NCBI GenBank assembly: GCA_004362315.1
Contig: SNWL01000003.1
Span: 744,001-808,000, forward strand
Direction: 5' to 3'
DNA length: 64,000 nucleotides
DNA from: Mycobacterium sp. BK086
Lineage (GTDB): Bacteria; Actinomycetota; Actinomycetes; Mycobacteriales; Mycobacteriaceae
Positions 8,521 through 18,074 of the stretch are shown in pieces; the stretch's first letter is position 1, and each line of letters starts with the position of its first letter. Position numbers and translations under genes: made by a program. The notes under the pieces were generated by a model. It did not search any database and had not been told where the DNA came from. It saw only the letters and a list, made by a program, of their open reading frames with translations.

Positions 8521-11196
8521 TCAGCTGATCCGCAACGTGCTCACCTGGGTTGAGAGATGGAACAAATTCGACGGGGCCCAAATGGTGAAGCCCACCACCA
8601 ATGCTCGAGTGCCGTCGGGGCTCATGACAGGAGCTGGCGGCCGCCAGAACTGGACGGAATTGAGACCGGAGATGGTGACGGTCCGGCCGGTGCCCGTCGC
8701 GGTGTCGATCACCGTCCACTGCTCAGCCTGGAAAGACTGGGCGAGCTGCACCACCGGACCCAGGACAGGGAAAAAGATCAACAGGGGAACGAAGAAGATC
8801 ATGGCGGCGGCCGCCAAGACGTTGACCACGGCAGCTTGGCCGGTCGGGATGCTCGCGATGAGCGCACGCGAACCGTCCGCACTCAGGACCAGGCCGTTCA
8901 TCTCGGTGTCGACCGCTACACCGGCAATTCGTAGCGTGGAGCCCACTTGTTCGCCCGTTGCGGTATCGACTATCGCCACCCGCATGGTGTCGGTGGTGAC
9001 CACCGCGCGCGTGCCGTCGGCGCTCAACGCAGTCGAGGCGGAGCCCGTAACGGTGAGTGCCGAGCCCATTTGGTTGCCTGTGGCGGTATTGATCACCACC
9101 ACCGTGGACGAGAAGGAGTACTGATCCGGGTCGTAGGTTCGGACGGTGACCACGGCACGCGAGCCGTCGCGATTCAGCACCGTTGACGCAGCGCCGGTGG
9201 GAAGGGTGGTGACGGTGGAGCCCACCTGATCACCGGTGGCAGTGTCGATCACCGCCACCGTCGACGAACCGAGAGTGCTGCTCAAGCCTGATAGGGACGC
9301 AGTCAACACAGCTCGAGAACCGTCGGCACTCAACACCGTCGACCCTGCACCGGTAAGGCCGAACGTCGAACCCACCTGATCACCTGTGGCCGTGTCGATC
9401 ACCGCCCACGACGTCGCGGAAACGCCGTAGATGGCCGGATCATAGACACCGGCAGCCACCACCGCCCGAGAACCATTGGCGCTCAACACCGTCGACCCAT
9501 CACCGGTTAGGCTGAACGTCGAACCCACCTGATCGCCGGTGGCCGTGTCGATCACCGCCCACGAGGTGGATGTCACCCGATATACGGTCGTGTCGAAAAC
9601 ACGGGCAGTTACCAATGCTCGAGATCCGTCGGTACTCAATACCGTTGACCCGCCCCCGGCAACAGTGACCGGCTCACCCACCTGCAAGCCGGTCTTGGTG
9701 TCAACCACCACAACGGTCGTAGGGCCGTCATCCGAACCAAAGGGTGTCGCCGTCACGACCGCCCGAGAACCGTTGGCAGTCAACAGTGTCGACCCATCAC
9801 CGGCAACAAAGACCGTGTCACCGACCTGGACACCGGTCTTGGTGTCAACCACCGCAATGGACGTAGAGCCATCTTCAGAGCCAAAGGGAGAGTGATAGGG
9901 CATCGCGGTCACGACAAACCGAGAACCGTTGGCAGTCAACAGTGTCGAGCCAACACCGGCAACGGAAACCGTGTCGCCCACCTGAGCACCGGTGTCCGTG
10001 TCAACCACGGTGACGCCCGTGCTGGTGGAACCAGTGACCGCATCGGAGCCACTGGAAGTGATCACGGCACGCGTGCCGTCCGAACTCACGACCGTCCCTG
10101 ACACTGCGCCGGCAAGGCTGAGCGTGTCACCCACCTGGGCACCGGTCGTGGTGTCCACCACCACCACGCTCGTGCTCAGCGAAGCGGCGCCGGAATCGAA
10201 AACGGTGTATGCGACCACCGCTCGTGAGCCAGTGGAACTGACGGCCGTCGACGCAGTACCCGTCACGGTCAGGGTGCTACCCACTTGCGCGCCGGTCTTG
10301 GTATCGATCACGGCCACTTTCGAAGAATCGGGCGTGTACCAATCACGAAACTGCGCGGTGACCACGGCACGGGAACCGTCGGAGCTCAACAACGTAGACC
10401 CATCACCGGTAAGGCTGAACGTCGAACCCACCTGTTTGCCGGTGGCAGTGTCGATCACGGCCCACTTGGTGGACGTCGTCTGAAGGGTGTCCGCATCCAG
10501 AATGGGAGTGGTCAGCATGGCGCGGGATCCGTCGGCGTTGAAGGCCACTGTCGTGACACCGCCGCCGGGCACAGTGACCGTTGTGCCAAGCTGTTTGCCG
10601 CTGGAGGTATCGAACACCGCCACCCGCGTCGCTGAGCTTGAGCCCGCCGTGTAGACCACACGGGATTTGTCCGGACTCAACCACTCGGAGAGATCCGCTG
10701 GATCACCTCTGAGTATCGTGTTGCCGGTCACCGATACCCGGGTGAGCGTGCGGCCGGCCTCACGCGCGGCCAGCGCAAGGCCGTCGAGCTGACCGACACC
10801 AATCCGCGTCAGCACATCAGCCAGAAGCGACGTCACCGTGACGGGACGCGCCGGCGATGAGGGCGCCCCCGCCGCAGGCGCCAAGGACGCGACGTCGCGC
10901 CGGGAAACACCTAATGCCGACACCGCCGCTGTCGATCTCGCTCCCCGCACGTGCGGCTCCGCACCAAGGCGTGCCCGTACCGCCGGCGCGCGCGAACCGC
11001 CAGTCACCGACGCGGCGGCTGCGTGCCGAGCGCCGCGCGCTGACTGCGACGAACCCGCAGCCGACTGCTGAGAACCCGAGGGCCGCGATCCACCGTCGTC
11101 GGCGTAGGCAACCCCCTGTCCGAGCCACAGCCCGGCACCGACACCGAGCGCCGCCGCGAGTAGTCCTACCCGCCCCACGAACCGGCCACCATTCAC
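8521..11196 (-). CDS. Secreted beta-propeller repeat protein, about 12 blades
   Basis: 891-aa exported protein. GTG 11196 follows GAGGAG by 7 nt and opens a signal peptide ([21 protein letters not shown], cleavage near GVAYA/DD). An Arg/Ser/Ala-rich linker (to about 150) leads to tandem ~50-65-aa repeats. Each has a core of the type [20 protein letters not shown] followed by [17 protein letters not shown] count 12 copies of the V(I/V)DTxTGxQVG strand plus one degenerate C-terminal copy, as expected for two six- or seven-bladed YVTN/lactonase-like propellers. A hydrophobic segment ([20 protein letters not shown]) interrupts the array near residue 790 and could be a membrane anchor. No enzymatic residues could be assigned. 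It is monocistronic, with a 26-bp palindrome 83 bp upstream. Confidence 0.85.
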   Translation of the reverse strand: MNGGRFVGRVGLLAAALGVGAGLWLGQGVAYADDGGSRPSGSQQSAAGSSQSARGARHAAAASVTGGSRAPAVRARLGAEPHVRGARSTAAVSALGVSRRDVASLAPAAGAPSSPARPVTVTSLLADVLTRIGVGQLDGLALAAREAGRTLTRVSVTGNTILRGDPADLSEWLSPDKSRVVYTAGSSSATRVAVFDTSSGKQLGTTVTVPGGGVTTVAFNADGSRAMLTTPILDADTLQTTSTKWAVIDTATGKQVGSTFSLTGDGSTLLSSDGSRAVVTAQFRDWYTPDSSKVAVIDTKTGAQVGSTLTVTGTASTAVSSTGSRAVVAYTVFDSGAASLSTSVVVVDTTTGAQVGDTLSLAGAVSGTVVSSDGTRAVITSSGSDAVTGSTSTGVTVVDTDTGAQVGDTVSVAGVGSTLLTANGSRFVVTAMPYHSPFGSEDGSTSIAVVDTKTGVQVGDTVFVAGDGSTLLTANGSRAVVTATPFGSDDGPTTVVVVDTKTGLQVGEPVTVAGGGSTVLSTDGSRALVTARVFDTTVYRVTSTSWAVIDTATGDQVGSTFSLTGDGSTVLSANGSRAVVAAGVYDPAIYGVSATSWAVIDTATGDQVGSTFGLTGAGSTVLSADGSRAVLTASLSGLSSTLGSSTVAVIDTATGDQVGSTVTTLPTGAASTVLNRDGSRAVVTVRTYDPDQYSFSSTVVVINTATGNQMGSALTVTGSASTALSADGTRAVVTTDTMRVAIVDTATGEQVGSTLRIAGVAVDTEMNGLVLSADGSRALIASIPTGQAAVVNVLAAAAMIFFVPLLIFFPVLGPVVQLAQSFQAEQWTVIDTATGTGRTVTISGLNSVQFWRPPAPVMSPDGTRALVVGFTIWAPSNLFHLSTQVSTLRIS

Positions 11197-11278
11197 AGCG
11201 CACTCCTCGCCCCGCGACACCACGCCAAAGCCGAATGGACTCGCGCGATAAGCAATCGTCACCGGGCGCTGCCGTGAG

Positions 11279-11304
11279 ATATGCAGTAGCGGGCTACTGC
11301 ATAT
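11279..11304. promoter_or_regulatory. Perfect 26-bp palindrome upstream of the propeller gene
   Basis: ATATGCAGTAGC (11279-11290), two G bases, then GCTACTGCATAT (11293-11304): 12-bp arms with no mismatch. The flanks CCGTGAG and TTCACCGG extend the symmetry imperfectly. It lies 83 bp upstream of the GTG of the propeller gene and 56 bp past the VOC gene stop. The AT-rich outer arms and promoter-region position favour a repressor operator; a terminator for the upstream VOC operon is the alternative. Confidence 0.6.
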
Positions 11305-11359
11305 TCACCGGCAGGCGGATAGTTCGTGGTCGGCCAGTTGGGCGTCGGCCGGATCGTCT

Positions 11360-12046
11360 TCAGTCGCGTCCCTGCCAGGTGCAGACGCAGGCCTCGTTGC
11401 CCTCCGGATCTGCCAGTACCCACCACGCCGGTGCGGCGGCATCCGACAACAGGGTCCCGCCCGCAGCGAGCGCGGCCTCGATGCGGGCGGCGGCCGCGTC
11501 GTGCGGTACGTCGACGTCGAGGTGGATTCGATTGCGCTGCGGACGCGGAGCGTCCATCTGCTGGAACCAGATGGTCGGCCCGCGGTGCAGCGGGTCGACG
11601 AGCGCGGACCCGTCGTCGAGCGGACCCGGCTCGGTGACGTACCCGAGGATCGCCGCCCAGAACGGGCGGATCGCGGCGATATCCATCGCGTCGATGCCCA
11701 ATTCGATCTCCTGCACCGCCGAACCGATTCCGGGTGTCGGTGAGAATCCTTGTGCGGTAAGCGCTTCCGTTATCTGCCGCGCCACTCTCAGGTCTCGACC
11801 CGTGGTGGCGCCCGCGGCCGTGTCCATCAGCCGCATCACCACCAAGCCGGCGCGCAGGTCGAGGTCCAGATGCCCCTCGGCGTCGGGCCCGGCAGCGGCC
11901 GCGGCCACCGCTGCGACGGCGGCGCCTTTCGCCATGGACGGCACGCTGACATGGGTCTGGATCGCGCCGAGGATGAGCCGCCAGCCCAGGTCATCGATCG
12001 CATCGGAGATCTCCTGACGGCTCGGCCGGGCGTCGTCGGTGATCAC
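11360..12046 (-). CDS. VOC/glyoxalase-like protein with PCD-like N-terminal domain
   Basis: 228 aa in two parts. Residues 1 to about 108 resemble pterin-4a-carbinolamine dehydratase (GHLDLDLRAGLVVMRLMDTAAGATTGRDLRVARQI), but the family's HHP...TH catalytic histidines are mostly replaced, so this part is probably not an active dehydratase. Residues about 112-228 form a glyoxalase_6/VOC domain (VQEIELGIDAMDIAAIRPFWAAILGY ... NRIHLDVDVP ... WWVLADPEGNEACVCTW). GTG 12046 overlaps the stop of the upstream membrane-protein gene (GTGA), so the two are co-translated. Substrate unknown; no signal peptide. Confidence 0.8.
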   Translation of the reverse strand: MITDDARPSRQEISDAIDDLGWRLILGAIQTHVSVPSMAKGAAVAAVAAAAAGPDAEGHLDLDLRAGLVVMRLMDTAAGATTGRDLRVARQITEALTAQGFSPTPGIGSAVQEIELGIDAMDIAAIRPFWAAILGYVTEPGPLDDGSALVDPLHRGPTIWFQQMDAPRPQRNRIHLDVDVPHDAAAARIEAALAAGGTLLSDAAAPAWWVLADPEGNEACVCTWQGRD

Positions 12047-13095
12047 GCCGCCGCCTTCTGGCCGCGGTGGAACATAGCCGCACCGAGCAGGCTCACCACC
12101 ACCCCGCCGGCGATCCAGCAGACCAGCACCACGATCGAATGCGTCATGCCGTGGCCGTCGAAGTACACGATCCGGCGGATGGCGTCGGTACCGGCTCCGT
12201 TGGGCAGCACACCGCTGATCGCGCGCCAGAACGGCGGCAGCACCGACGGCTGATACGCGCCACCGGCCGACGGGTTGCCCAGGATCACGAAGATCACCAC
12301 GGTCAGCCCGATCCCGATGACGCCGAACAGAATCTGCAGCGCGATCGTCACCGTCGCCGCCGACAACGTCACCAGCGTGCCGATCCCGGCGATCGACCAG
12401 AAGTGCCCGTTCATCGCTCCCAGCACCGGCTCGGCCACCACCGCACCGCCGAATCCCGAGGCCAGCGCGTACGGCACCGTGGCGCCCAGCCGCCAGACCG
12501 ACCGCGGAAAGGTCGCCGGCCGTGAGCCTTTCGCAATGCCGAGCATCGACGCGAACAGATAGCCGCCGACCACCCAGCCGACGACGAGATAGAACCCGGA
12601 CAGCCCGCGCGCGTCGCCGGAGAACAGCGGGACGACGTCGTCGACGGCGACGGTGCGCTGCTGGGCCGCGGTCACCTTGGTGAAGATCTGCTCGAGCGCC
12701 CCGGAGACTGCGGTGCCGCCACCGGACGCCACCAGCAACCGGTCTTCGGTGCCGGCGGGGTTGAGGACGTAGACGCCGGAGATGTCGCCGGCGCGCAGGG
12801 CTGCGCGGGCCGCGGCCTCGTCGGTGGCGGCGGAGGCGGCGACTGGATCACCGGCCAGGTCGTTGAGCTGGCCGACGACCTGATCGGCCACCTGCGCGGG
12901 TGCGACGACGGCGACCGGGATCTGGTGCGGGGTGGGCGAATGGAAGGCGCCGAGGTAGGACAGGATGAACGCGAACTGCAACAACAGCACGCCGACGCCG
13001 AGTGCCAGCGTTCGCGGGGCGACCGCGTCGCGGAACCGGTCCTGCCACGTCTCCGGCGCTTCGGGGGCTTCGTGCTTGTTGACCATTCGGCTCAT
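12043..13095 (-). CDS. YhgE/Pip-like (DUF3533/ABC-2 type) membrane protein
   Basis: 350-aa integral membrane protein with one N-terminal transmembrane helix (TLALGVGVLLLQFAFILSYLGAF), about 150 extracytoplasmic residues, and about five C-terminal helices beginning GLSGFYLVVGWVVGGYLFASML. This is the topology of the YhgE/Pip and DUF3533 group, which is related to ABC-2 permeases. The start is set at ATG 13095, with GGAGG just upstream; ATG 13086 is possible. It is co-transcribed with the VOC gene (4-nt overlap) and diverges from the NCS1 permease, with 47 bp for both promoters. Role unknown; no partner ATPase is encoded nearby. Confidence 0.75.
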   Translation of the reverse strand: MSRMVNKHEAPEAPETWQDRFRDAVAPRTLALGVGVLLLQFAFILSYLGAFHSPTPHQIPVAVVAPAQVADQVVGQLNDLAGDPVAASAATDEAAARAALRAGDISGVYVLNPAGTEDRLLVASGGGTAVSGALEQIFTKVTAAQQRTVAVDDVVPLFSGDARGLSGFYLVVGWVVGGYLFASMLGIAKGSRPATFPRSVWRLGATVPYALASGFGGAVVAEPVLGAMNGHFWSIAGIGTLVTLSAATVTIALQILFGVIGIGLTVVIFVILGNPSAGGAYQPSVLPPFWRAISGVLPNGAGTDAIRRIVYFDGHGMTHSIVVLVCWIAGGVVVSLLGAAMFHRGQKAAA

Positions 13096-13142
13096 CTTCC
13101 TCCGCCGGAAAGGTGCTCGTCCCCGGCAACTAGGGTGGATGG

Positions 13143-14534
13143 GTGACACCTGAATCGTCGCCCACAGGATCTTCTCTGGCGGCCCAAACCTACTCCGGCC
13201 GGATGCCCTCGCACGTCGGTGACATGGCCGTCGAGACCCACGGCATCGCACCCATCCCGCCGGCCAACCGCTACGGCACCGCGCGCCGGCTGTTCACCGT
13301 GTGGTTCGCGCCGCAGGTGAACATGACCGTGGTGTTCACCGGCACCCTGGCCGTGGTGCTGGGGCTGGGCTTTTGGCTCGGGCTGCTGGCGATGGTGATC
13401 GGCACGGTCGTCGGGTCGCTGGCCGTCGGCTACCTGTCCACGTGGGGCCCACGCACCGGTACCGCGCAATTACCCAACGCGCGCATGGCATTTGGCGGCA
13501 CCGTCGGCGTGGTCGCGGTGATCCAGTGGTTGTCCTCGATCGCCTGGGACGGGCTGGTCGGGCTGTTCGGCGGCGAGGCGCTTGCCGAGTTGGTCGGTAT
13601 GCCGTTCTGGCTGGCGGTGGTGATCGTGCTGGCTGCCCAGGGGGCCATCGGCGTCTTCGGCTACGAGGTGATCCACCGCGTGCAGGCCGTGATGACCGTC
13701 GTGCTCATCGCCACGTTCGCGGTGTTCGCCTGGAAACTGGTCAGCGGCCATCAGGTGATCTCGCTACCCACCTTGACTGGCGCCGATCTGGCCGGCGCGT
13801 TCGTGCTGGAGGTGACGATCGCGCTGAGCCTGGCGATCTCGTGGGCCAGCTACGCCTCCGACTACAGCCGCTATCTGCCGGTGAACACCTCACGAAAAGC
13901 GGTGTTCGGCTACACCTTCGGCGGGCTGGCGGTCGCGTACATCGCCGTGCAGGCCATCGGGGTGGCCGCGGCGGGCACGCTCACCGATCAGACCGCGCAG
14001 GGCGTGCGCCAGATCATGGGCGGCGGTGTGCTGGGTGCGATCGCGCTGCTGGTGATCGCGCTGGGCTCGGTGGCCTCCAACGCGATGAACGACTACAGCG
14101 GTTCGCTGGCGCTGCAGACCGTCGGGGTTCGGGTGCGCCGGCCGGTCTCGGCGGTCGTGGTGGTGGTGATCGCGTTCGCGCTCATCATGTGGCTGCACTC
14201 CGGCGATATGGCCGCCCGCTTCCAGGGCGTGCTGTTGTTTGTCAGTTACTGGATTCCGGCATTCGTCGCGATCGTTGCCATCGACTGGCGCTACCGCAGC
14301 GCCGGGCGGGACACCGTCAACCCCGCCACCGAGGTGACGGCGCGCACCAACGGCCTCGTCGCTCTGGGTGCGTTCTTCGTCGCGTTCGCCGCGGCGGTTC
14401 CATTCATGCACACCAACCTGATCGTCGGCCCGGTGGCCACCGCGCTGCACGGTGCCGATCTGGCCTACTTCGTGAATTTCCTAGTCGCGGCAGCTGTTTA
14501 CGGCGGCTACCGGCTGACACGAGCGCGCCGCTGA
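13143..14534 (+). CDS. NCS1-type purine/cytosine permease
   Basis: 463-aa, roughly 12-helix transporter of the nucleobase:cation symporter-1 family. The soluble N-terminus ends with HGIAPIPPANRYGTARRLFTVWFAPQVNM, the NCS1 entry motif, and the substrate-site region is SWASYASDYSRYLP. It probably takes up cytosine, a purine or a related heterocycle. GTG 13143 follows a TAGGGT -10-like box (13131-13136) at a distance that would give a leaderless transcript. It converges with the 87-aa gene, with a 3-bp gap. Confidence 0.88.
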   Translation: MTPESSPTGSSLAAQTYSGRMPSHVGDMAVETHGIAPIPPANRYGTARRLFTVWFAPQVNMTVVFTGTLAVVLGLGFWLGLLAMVIGTVVGSLAVGYLSTWGPRTGTAQLPNARMAFGGTVGVVAVIQWLSSIAWDGLVGLFGGEALAELVGMPFWLAVVIVLAAQGAIGVFGYEVIHRVQAVMTVVLIATFAVFAWKLVSGHQVISLPTLTGADLAGAFVLEVTIALSLAISWASYASDYSRYLPVNTSRKAVFGYTFGGLAVAYIAVQAIGVAAAGTLTDQTAQGVRQIMGGGVLGAIALLVIALGSVASNAMNDYSGSLALQTVGVRVRRPVSAVVVVVIAFALIMWLHSGDMAARFQGVLLFVSYWIPAFVAIVAIDWRYRSAGRDTVNPATEVTARTNGLVALGAFFVAFAAAVPFMHTNLIVGPVATALHGADLAYFVNFLVAAAVYGGYRLTRARR

Positions 14535-14537
14535 GCC

Positions 14538-14801
14538 CTACAGGTTGAAGCGCAGCTGCAACGCGTCGAGGAGCCGGCGCAGTTCGTTGATGCGCGCGTT
14601 GAACCGCTGCATATCGTGACGCAGCCTGATCTCACTGTGATCCGCTCGGGCGCTCCGGAGTCGCGCGGCGAGGATTTCGACCTCGTCGAGCTCCCGGCGC
14701 AGCACGTCCTCGAACAGTCGCGCCTGCGCCTGATCAGCGGGATGCGCCGACCGGCTGGGCCACGGCTCGAAGTCCTCGGGAGAAACAGCAACCACGCTCA
14801 T
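14538..14801 (-). CDS. Small conserved helical protein (coiled-coil)
   Basis: 87-aa acidic/basic protein from ATG 14801 (MSVVAVSPEDFEPWPSR); an upstream in-frame ATG at 14873 is less likely. The second half is a continuous charged heptad-like helix (QARLFEDVLRRELDEVEILAARLRSAR ... RHDMQRFNARINELRRLLDALQ), so a coiled-coil hairpin is likely. No family recognised. It lies about 100 bp downstream of the EfpA-like gene on the same strand and converges with the permease gene. Confidence 0.6.
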   Translation of the reverse strand: MSVVAVSPEDFEPWPSRSAHPADQAQARLFEDVLRRELDEVEILAARLRSARADHSEIRLRHDMQRFNARINELRRLLDALQLRFNL

Positions 14802-14902
14802 CACCCATAGCCTCGACCCCCTTCCGCCCGGATCAATTACCGTGCCGTACCGGCTTGGTAAGGAGAAATTCACGCGGCGCCATGCCGCCGTGTGAGCCCG
14901 TT

Positions 14903-16396
14903 CTACAGTTCGCCGGCCTCGACCGCTTCACGGGTGTGCTGAGCGGCGGCGATATCCCTGGTCGAGAATCCGATCCCCAGCGCGGCCACGCCGACGAGCA
15001 GCGCGATGCCGGCCACCCACAGCAGCGAGTAGGTGTAGCCGTACCCGAGCGCGTCGAGCTGGGCGGGCGTCATGTACTTCACCGGCCCCGTAGTTCCGCC
15101 CAGGTACAGCGTGCGGGACGTCTGGACGGCCTGGACGATCACCAGGACCAGCGGGCCGCCGAGGTTGAACACCATCAGCGTGATCGACGAGACCGGGCCG
15201 ATCTCCCGCGGGCCGACGTTGGCCAGCGTGCACAGCGGCAGGATCACCGAGATGATGCCGATCCCCAGGCCGCCCACGACGATCGGGACGAAGAGGTCGG
15301 GGAAGTACGGGATCGAGCGGTTCAGCGTCGACCCGTAGAGCATGGCGGCCAGCACCAGCAGGCCGCCGCCGAGGATCACCCAGCGCGGCGGAATCCGCAG
15401 TGCCAACTTGGTGGCCGCGACGTTGCCCACCACGAAGGCCGCCGCGAACGGCATGAAGCAGATGCCGGCCCGCAGCGGCGAATACCCGAGCACATCCTGA
15501 ACCAGCAGGCCGATCATCACGCTGAGGGTCAGCATCACGCCGCCGGCCATGAAGTACGCCAGGAACGACGCGACCCGGCTGCGATTGTCGAACACCTCGA
15601 ACGGCACCAGGGGGTTGTCGGCCTTGCGCTCGACGACCAGGAAGGCGATGGAGAAGACGACGGCGGCCACCCCCGCGCCGATCACCCACGGATCGATCCA
15701 GCCGCGCGGCGGCCCCTGGGTGAACACCAGCACGGCCGACGTGCACGCCAGCGTGGCCAGCAGCGCGCCGGTGACGTCGAGTTTGAGGCGTTCGTGCCGG
15801 GTTTCCTCGAGGCGGGTGAGCCCGACGACGATGATGAAGATGCCGATCGGCACGTTCACCAGGAAGGCCAGCCGCCAGGACAGGCCGGTCAACGCCCCGC
15901 CGAGGACGAGCCCGAGCACCGACCCGAGGCCCTGCATGGCCGCCGAGACCGCCAGCGCCTGATTACGGGCATGCCCGACGGCATAGGTGGTGGCGATCAG
16001 CGCCAGCCCGGTGGGTGCGGCCACCGCGGCGCCCACGCCCTGCACCGCGCGCGCGACGATCAGGGTCCACTGTTCGTTGGCCAGCCCGCAGGCCAACGAG
16101 GCGATGGTGAAGACGCCGACCCCGGAGATGAACGCTCGCTTGTGGCCGACGGCGTCGCCGACGCGCCCGCCCAGCAGCAGCAGACCGCCGAAGGTCAGCA
16201 CGTAGGCGGTGATCACCCAGCTCTTGGACGCGTCAGACAGGCCCAGCTCGGCCTGCATGCGCGGCAGCGCGACGATCACGATGGTGCCGTCGAGGGTGGA
16301 CATCAACTGCATACCGGTGATCGCGACGATCGCCAGGCCCAGCACACGGGCTGCAAGGGGTCTGGTCGCCGGTAGCGGACCGCTCGCGCCAGACAT
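14903..16396 (-). CDS. EfpA-like DHA2 family drug efflux transporter (paralogue)
   Basis: 497-aa MFS exporter with 14 predicted helices (DHA2/QacA type), a proton antiporter at the inner membrane. Motif A-like GGRVGDAVGHKR follows helix 2, and motif C-like SVLGLVLGGALTGLSWRLAFLVNVPIG is in helix 5. It is a close paralogue of the adjacent efpA: both share SKSWVITAYVLTFGG / GRSWVITAYVLTFGG, AMLYGSTLN, SRTLYLGGTTGPVK and the C-terminal AGEL. It starts at ATG 16396 and lacks the longer cytoplasmic N-terminus of EfpA. It is in tandem with efpA, same strand, with a 79-bp gap. Confidence 0.9.
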   Translation of the reverse strand: MSGASGPLPATRPLAARVLGLAIVAITGMQLMSTLDGTIVIVALPRMQAELGLSDASKSWVITAYVLTFGGLLLLGGRVGDAVGHKRAFISGVGVFTIASLACGLANEQWTLIVARAVQGVGAAVAAPTGLALIATTYAVGHARNQALAVSAAMQGLGSVLGLVLGGALTGLSWRLAFLVNVPIGIFIIVVGLTRLEETRHERLKLDVTGALLATLACTSAVLVFTQGPPRGWIDPWVIGAGVAAVVFSIAFLVVERKADNPLVPFEVFDNRSRVASFLAYFMAGGVMLTLSVMIGLLVQDVLGYSPLRAGICFMPFAAAFVVGNVAATKLALRIPPRWVILGGGLLVLAAMLYGSTLNRSIPYFPDLFVPIVVGGLGIGIISVILPLCTLANVGPREIGPVSSITLMVFNLGGPLVLVIVQAVQTSRTLYLGGTTGPVKYMTPAQLDALGYGYTYSLLWVAGIALLVGVAALGIGFSTRDIAAAQHTREAVEAGEL

Positions 16397-16475
16397 GGGT
16401 AGCAACCCTACCGTCCGAGATTGGGCGGGCTTTCGAGCGCCGGGCGCATGAAACCGCGCCGAAACCGGATCGAGA

Positions 16476-18041
16476 CTAGAGCTCTCCGGCGTCGATCGCG
16501 TCTTTGACTTCCTGCGCGTGGGCGACCTGAGCCGCGGTGTAGCCGATGAACAGTGCGACGGCGCCCACGATCACCGCGACGGCGGCGACCCACAACAGGC
16601 CGTAGGTGTAGCCCTGGTCCAGGGCGTGCAGCTGCGCGTCGTTCATCTTCTTGACCGGGCCGGTGGTGCCGCCCAGGTAGAGCGTGCGCGAGGTGATCAC
16701 AGCCTGGATCACGGCCAGCACCACGGGTCCGCCGAGGTTCTGCAGCATCAGCGCGATCGCGGTGACCGGGCCGATCTGATCGAAGCCGACGCCGGCGATC
16801 GCCGAGACGGTCAGCGGGACCACGATCATGCCGATACCGAAGCCACCGACGGTGATCGGGATGACGAGGTTCGGGAAGTACGGGATGCCGCCGTTGAGCG
16901 TGGAGCCGTAGAGCATCGCGGCCAGCACCAGGACGCCGCCGGCGATCACCAGCACCCGCGGCGGGAAGTACGACACCAACTGCGACGACGCGCCCAGACC
17001 GATGCCCAGCGCGATCACGAACGGGATGAAGCCGATCCCGGCCTTCAGCGCGCTGTAGCCCATGATGTCCTGCACGTACAGGCCGATCAGCACGGTCAGG
17101 GTGAACATCACGCCGCCGGCCAGGAACACGGCGGCGAAGGTGGCCAGCCGGTTGCGGTCGCGGAACAGGCTGAACGGGACAACCGGGTTGACGGCACGGC
17201 GCTCGACGAAGACGAACGCGACGAAGGCGATCACAGCCGCCGCGCCCGCCGCCAGGATTATCGGAGACGACCAGCCGTTCTCGGGAGCTGACGCGAACCC
17301 GAACACCGCGGCGGTGCAGCCGATGGTGGCCAGCAGTGCGCCGGCGGCGTCCATCTTCATCCGCTCGCGGTGGGTTTCCCGCAGGGTGTTGCGCGCCAGG
17401 TAGATCATCAGCAGGCCGATCGGCACGTTGACCAGGAACGCGAAGCGCCAGGACACCTCGACCAGTGCGCCGCCGACCACCAGGCCCATCACCGAGCCGA
17501 TGCCGGTCATCGCGGCGAACACCGCAGTCGCGGCATTACGTGCCGGCCCCTTGGGGAATGTGGTGGCCACCAGCGCCAGGCCGGTGGGTGAGGCGATCGC
17601 CGCGCCGACGCCTTGCAGCAGGCGCGCGATCACCAAAGTTGCTTCGTCCCAAGCGATACCGCACAGCACCGAGGCGATCGTGAACAGCGCGACGCCGGCG
17701 ATGAAGGTCCGCTTGCGGCCGATGGTGTCACCGAGGCGGCCACCGAGCAGCATCAGTCCGCCGAAGGTCAGCACGTAGGCGGTGATCACCCAGCTGCGGC
17801 CCGCATCGGACAGCGCCAGCTCGTCCTGGATCTTGGGCAGAGCCACGATCGCGACGGTGCTGTCCATGGTGGCCAGCAGCTGCATCCCGCCGATGGCGGT
17901 CACCGCGGCGAAGAAGCGGCCCGACGGGAGCCAGGCCGGGTACTTGCGCGTGCGCTCCAGAGAGGTCGGCTCGACGCGCATCGGAACAGCGCGCTCGGAG
18001 CTGTTGGCGGTCGCCCGCGCAGCGTCGTTGAGAGCCGTCAT
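16476..18041 (-). CDS. efpA: EfpA multidrug/lipid efflux MFS transporter
   Basis: 521-aa 14-helix QacA-type transporter matching mycobacterial EfpA nearly throughout. The soluble N-terminus MTALNDAARA is followed by FFAAVTAIGGMQLLATMDSTVAIVALPKIQ, motif A GGRLGDTIGRKRTF, the conserved SPTGLALVATTFPKGPARNAATAVFAAM stretch, and the C-terminal HAQEVKDAIDAGEL. ATG 18041 is preferred to TTG 18050. In M. tuberculosis the gene also lies between proS and cysG; here extra genes including a paralogue separate it from proS. No regulator gene is adjacent. Confidence 0.95.
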   Translation of the reverse strand: MTALNDAARATANSSERAVPMRVEPTSLERTRKYPAWLPSGRFFAAVTAIGGMQLLATMDSTVAIVALPKIQDELALSDAGRSWVITAYVLTFGGLMLLGGRLGDTIGRKRTFIAGVALFTIASVLCGIAWDEATLVIARLLQGVGAAIASPTGLALVATTFPKGPARNAATAVFAAMTGIGSVMGLVVGGALVEVSWRFAFLVNVPIGLLMIYLARNTLRETHRERMKMDAAGALLATIGCTAAVFGFASAPENGWSSPIILAAGAAAVIAFVAFVFVERRAVNPVVPFSLFRDRNRLATFAAVFLAGGVMFTLTVLIGLYVQDIMGYSALKAGIGFIPFVIALGIGLGASSQLVSYFPPRVLVIAGGVLVLAAMLYGSTLNGGIPYFPNLVIPITVGGFGIGMIVVPLTVSAIAGVGFDQIGPVTAIALMLQNLGGPVVLAVIQAVITSRTLYLGGTTGPVKKMNDAQLHALDQGYTYGLLWVAAVAVIVGAVALFIGYTAAQVAHAQEVKDAIDAGEL

Positions 18042-18074
18042 AGCGGCCAACCCTACAGGAATCTTAAGAAGAGT

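Noticed and set aside
8521..11196. Repetitive DNA considered as a CRISPR or satellite array
   Set aside because: The repeats are in-frame protein repeats of variable length within one open frame, with no spacers.
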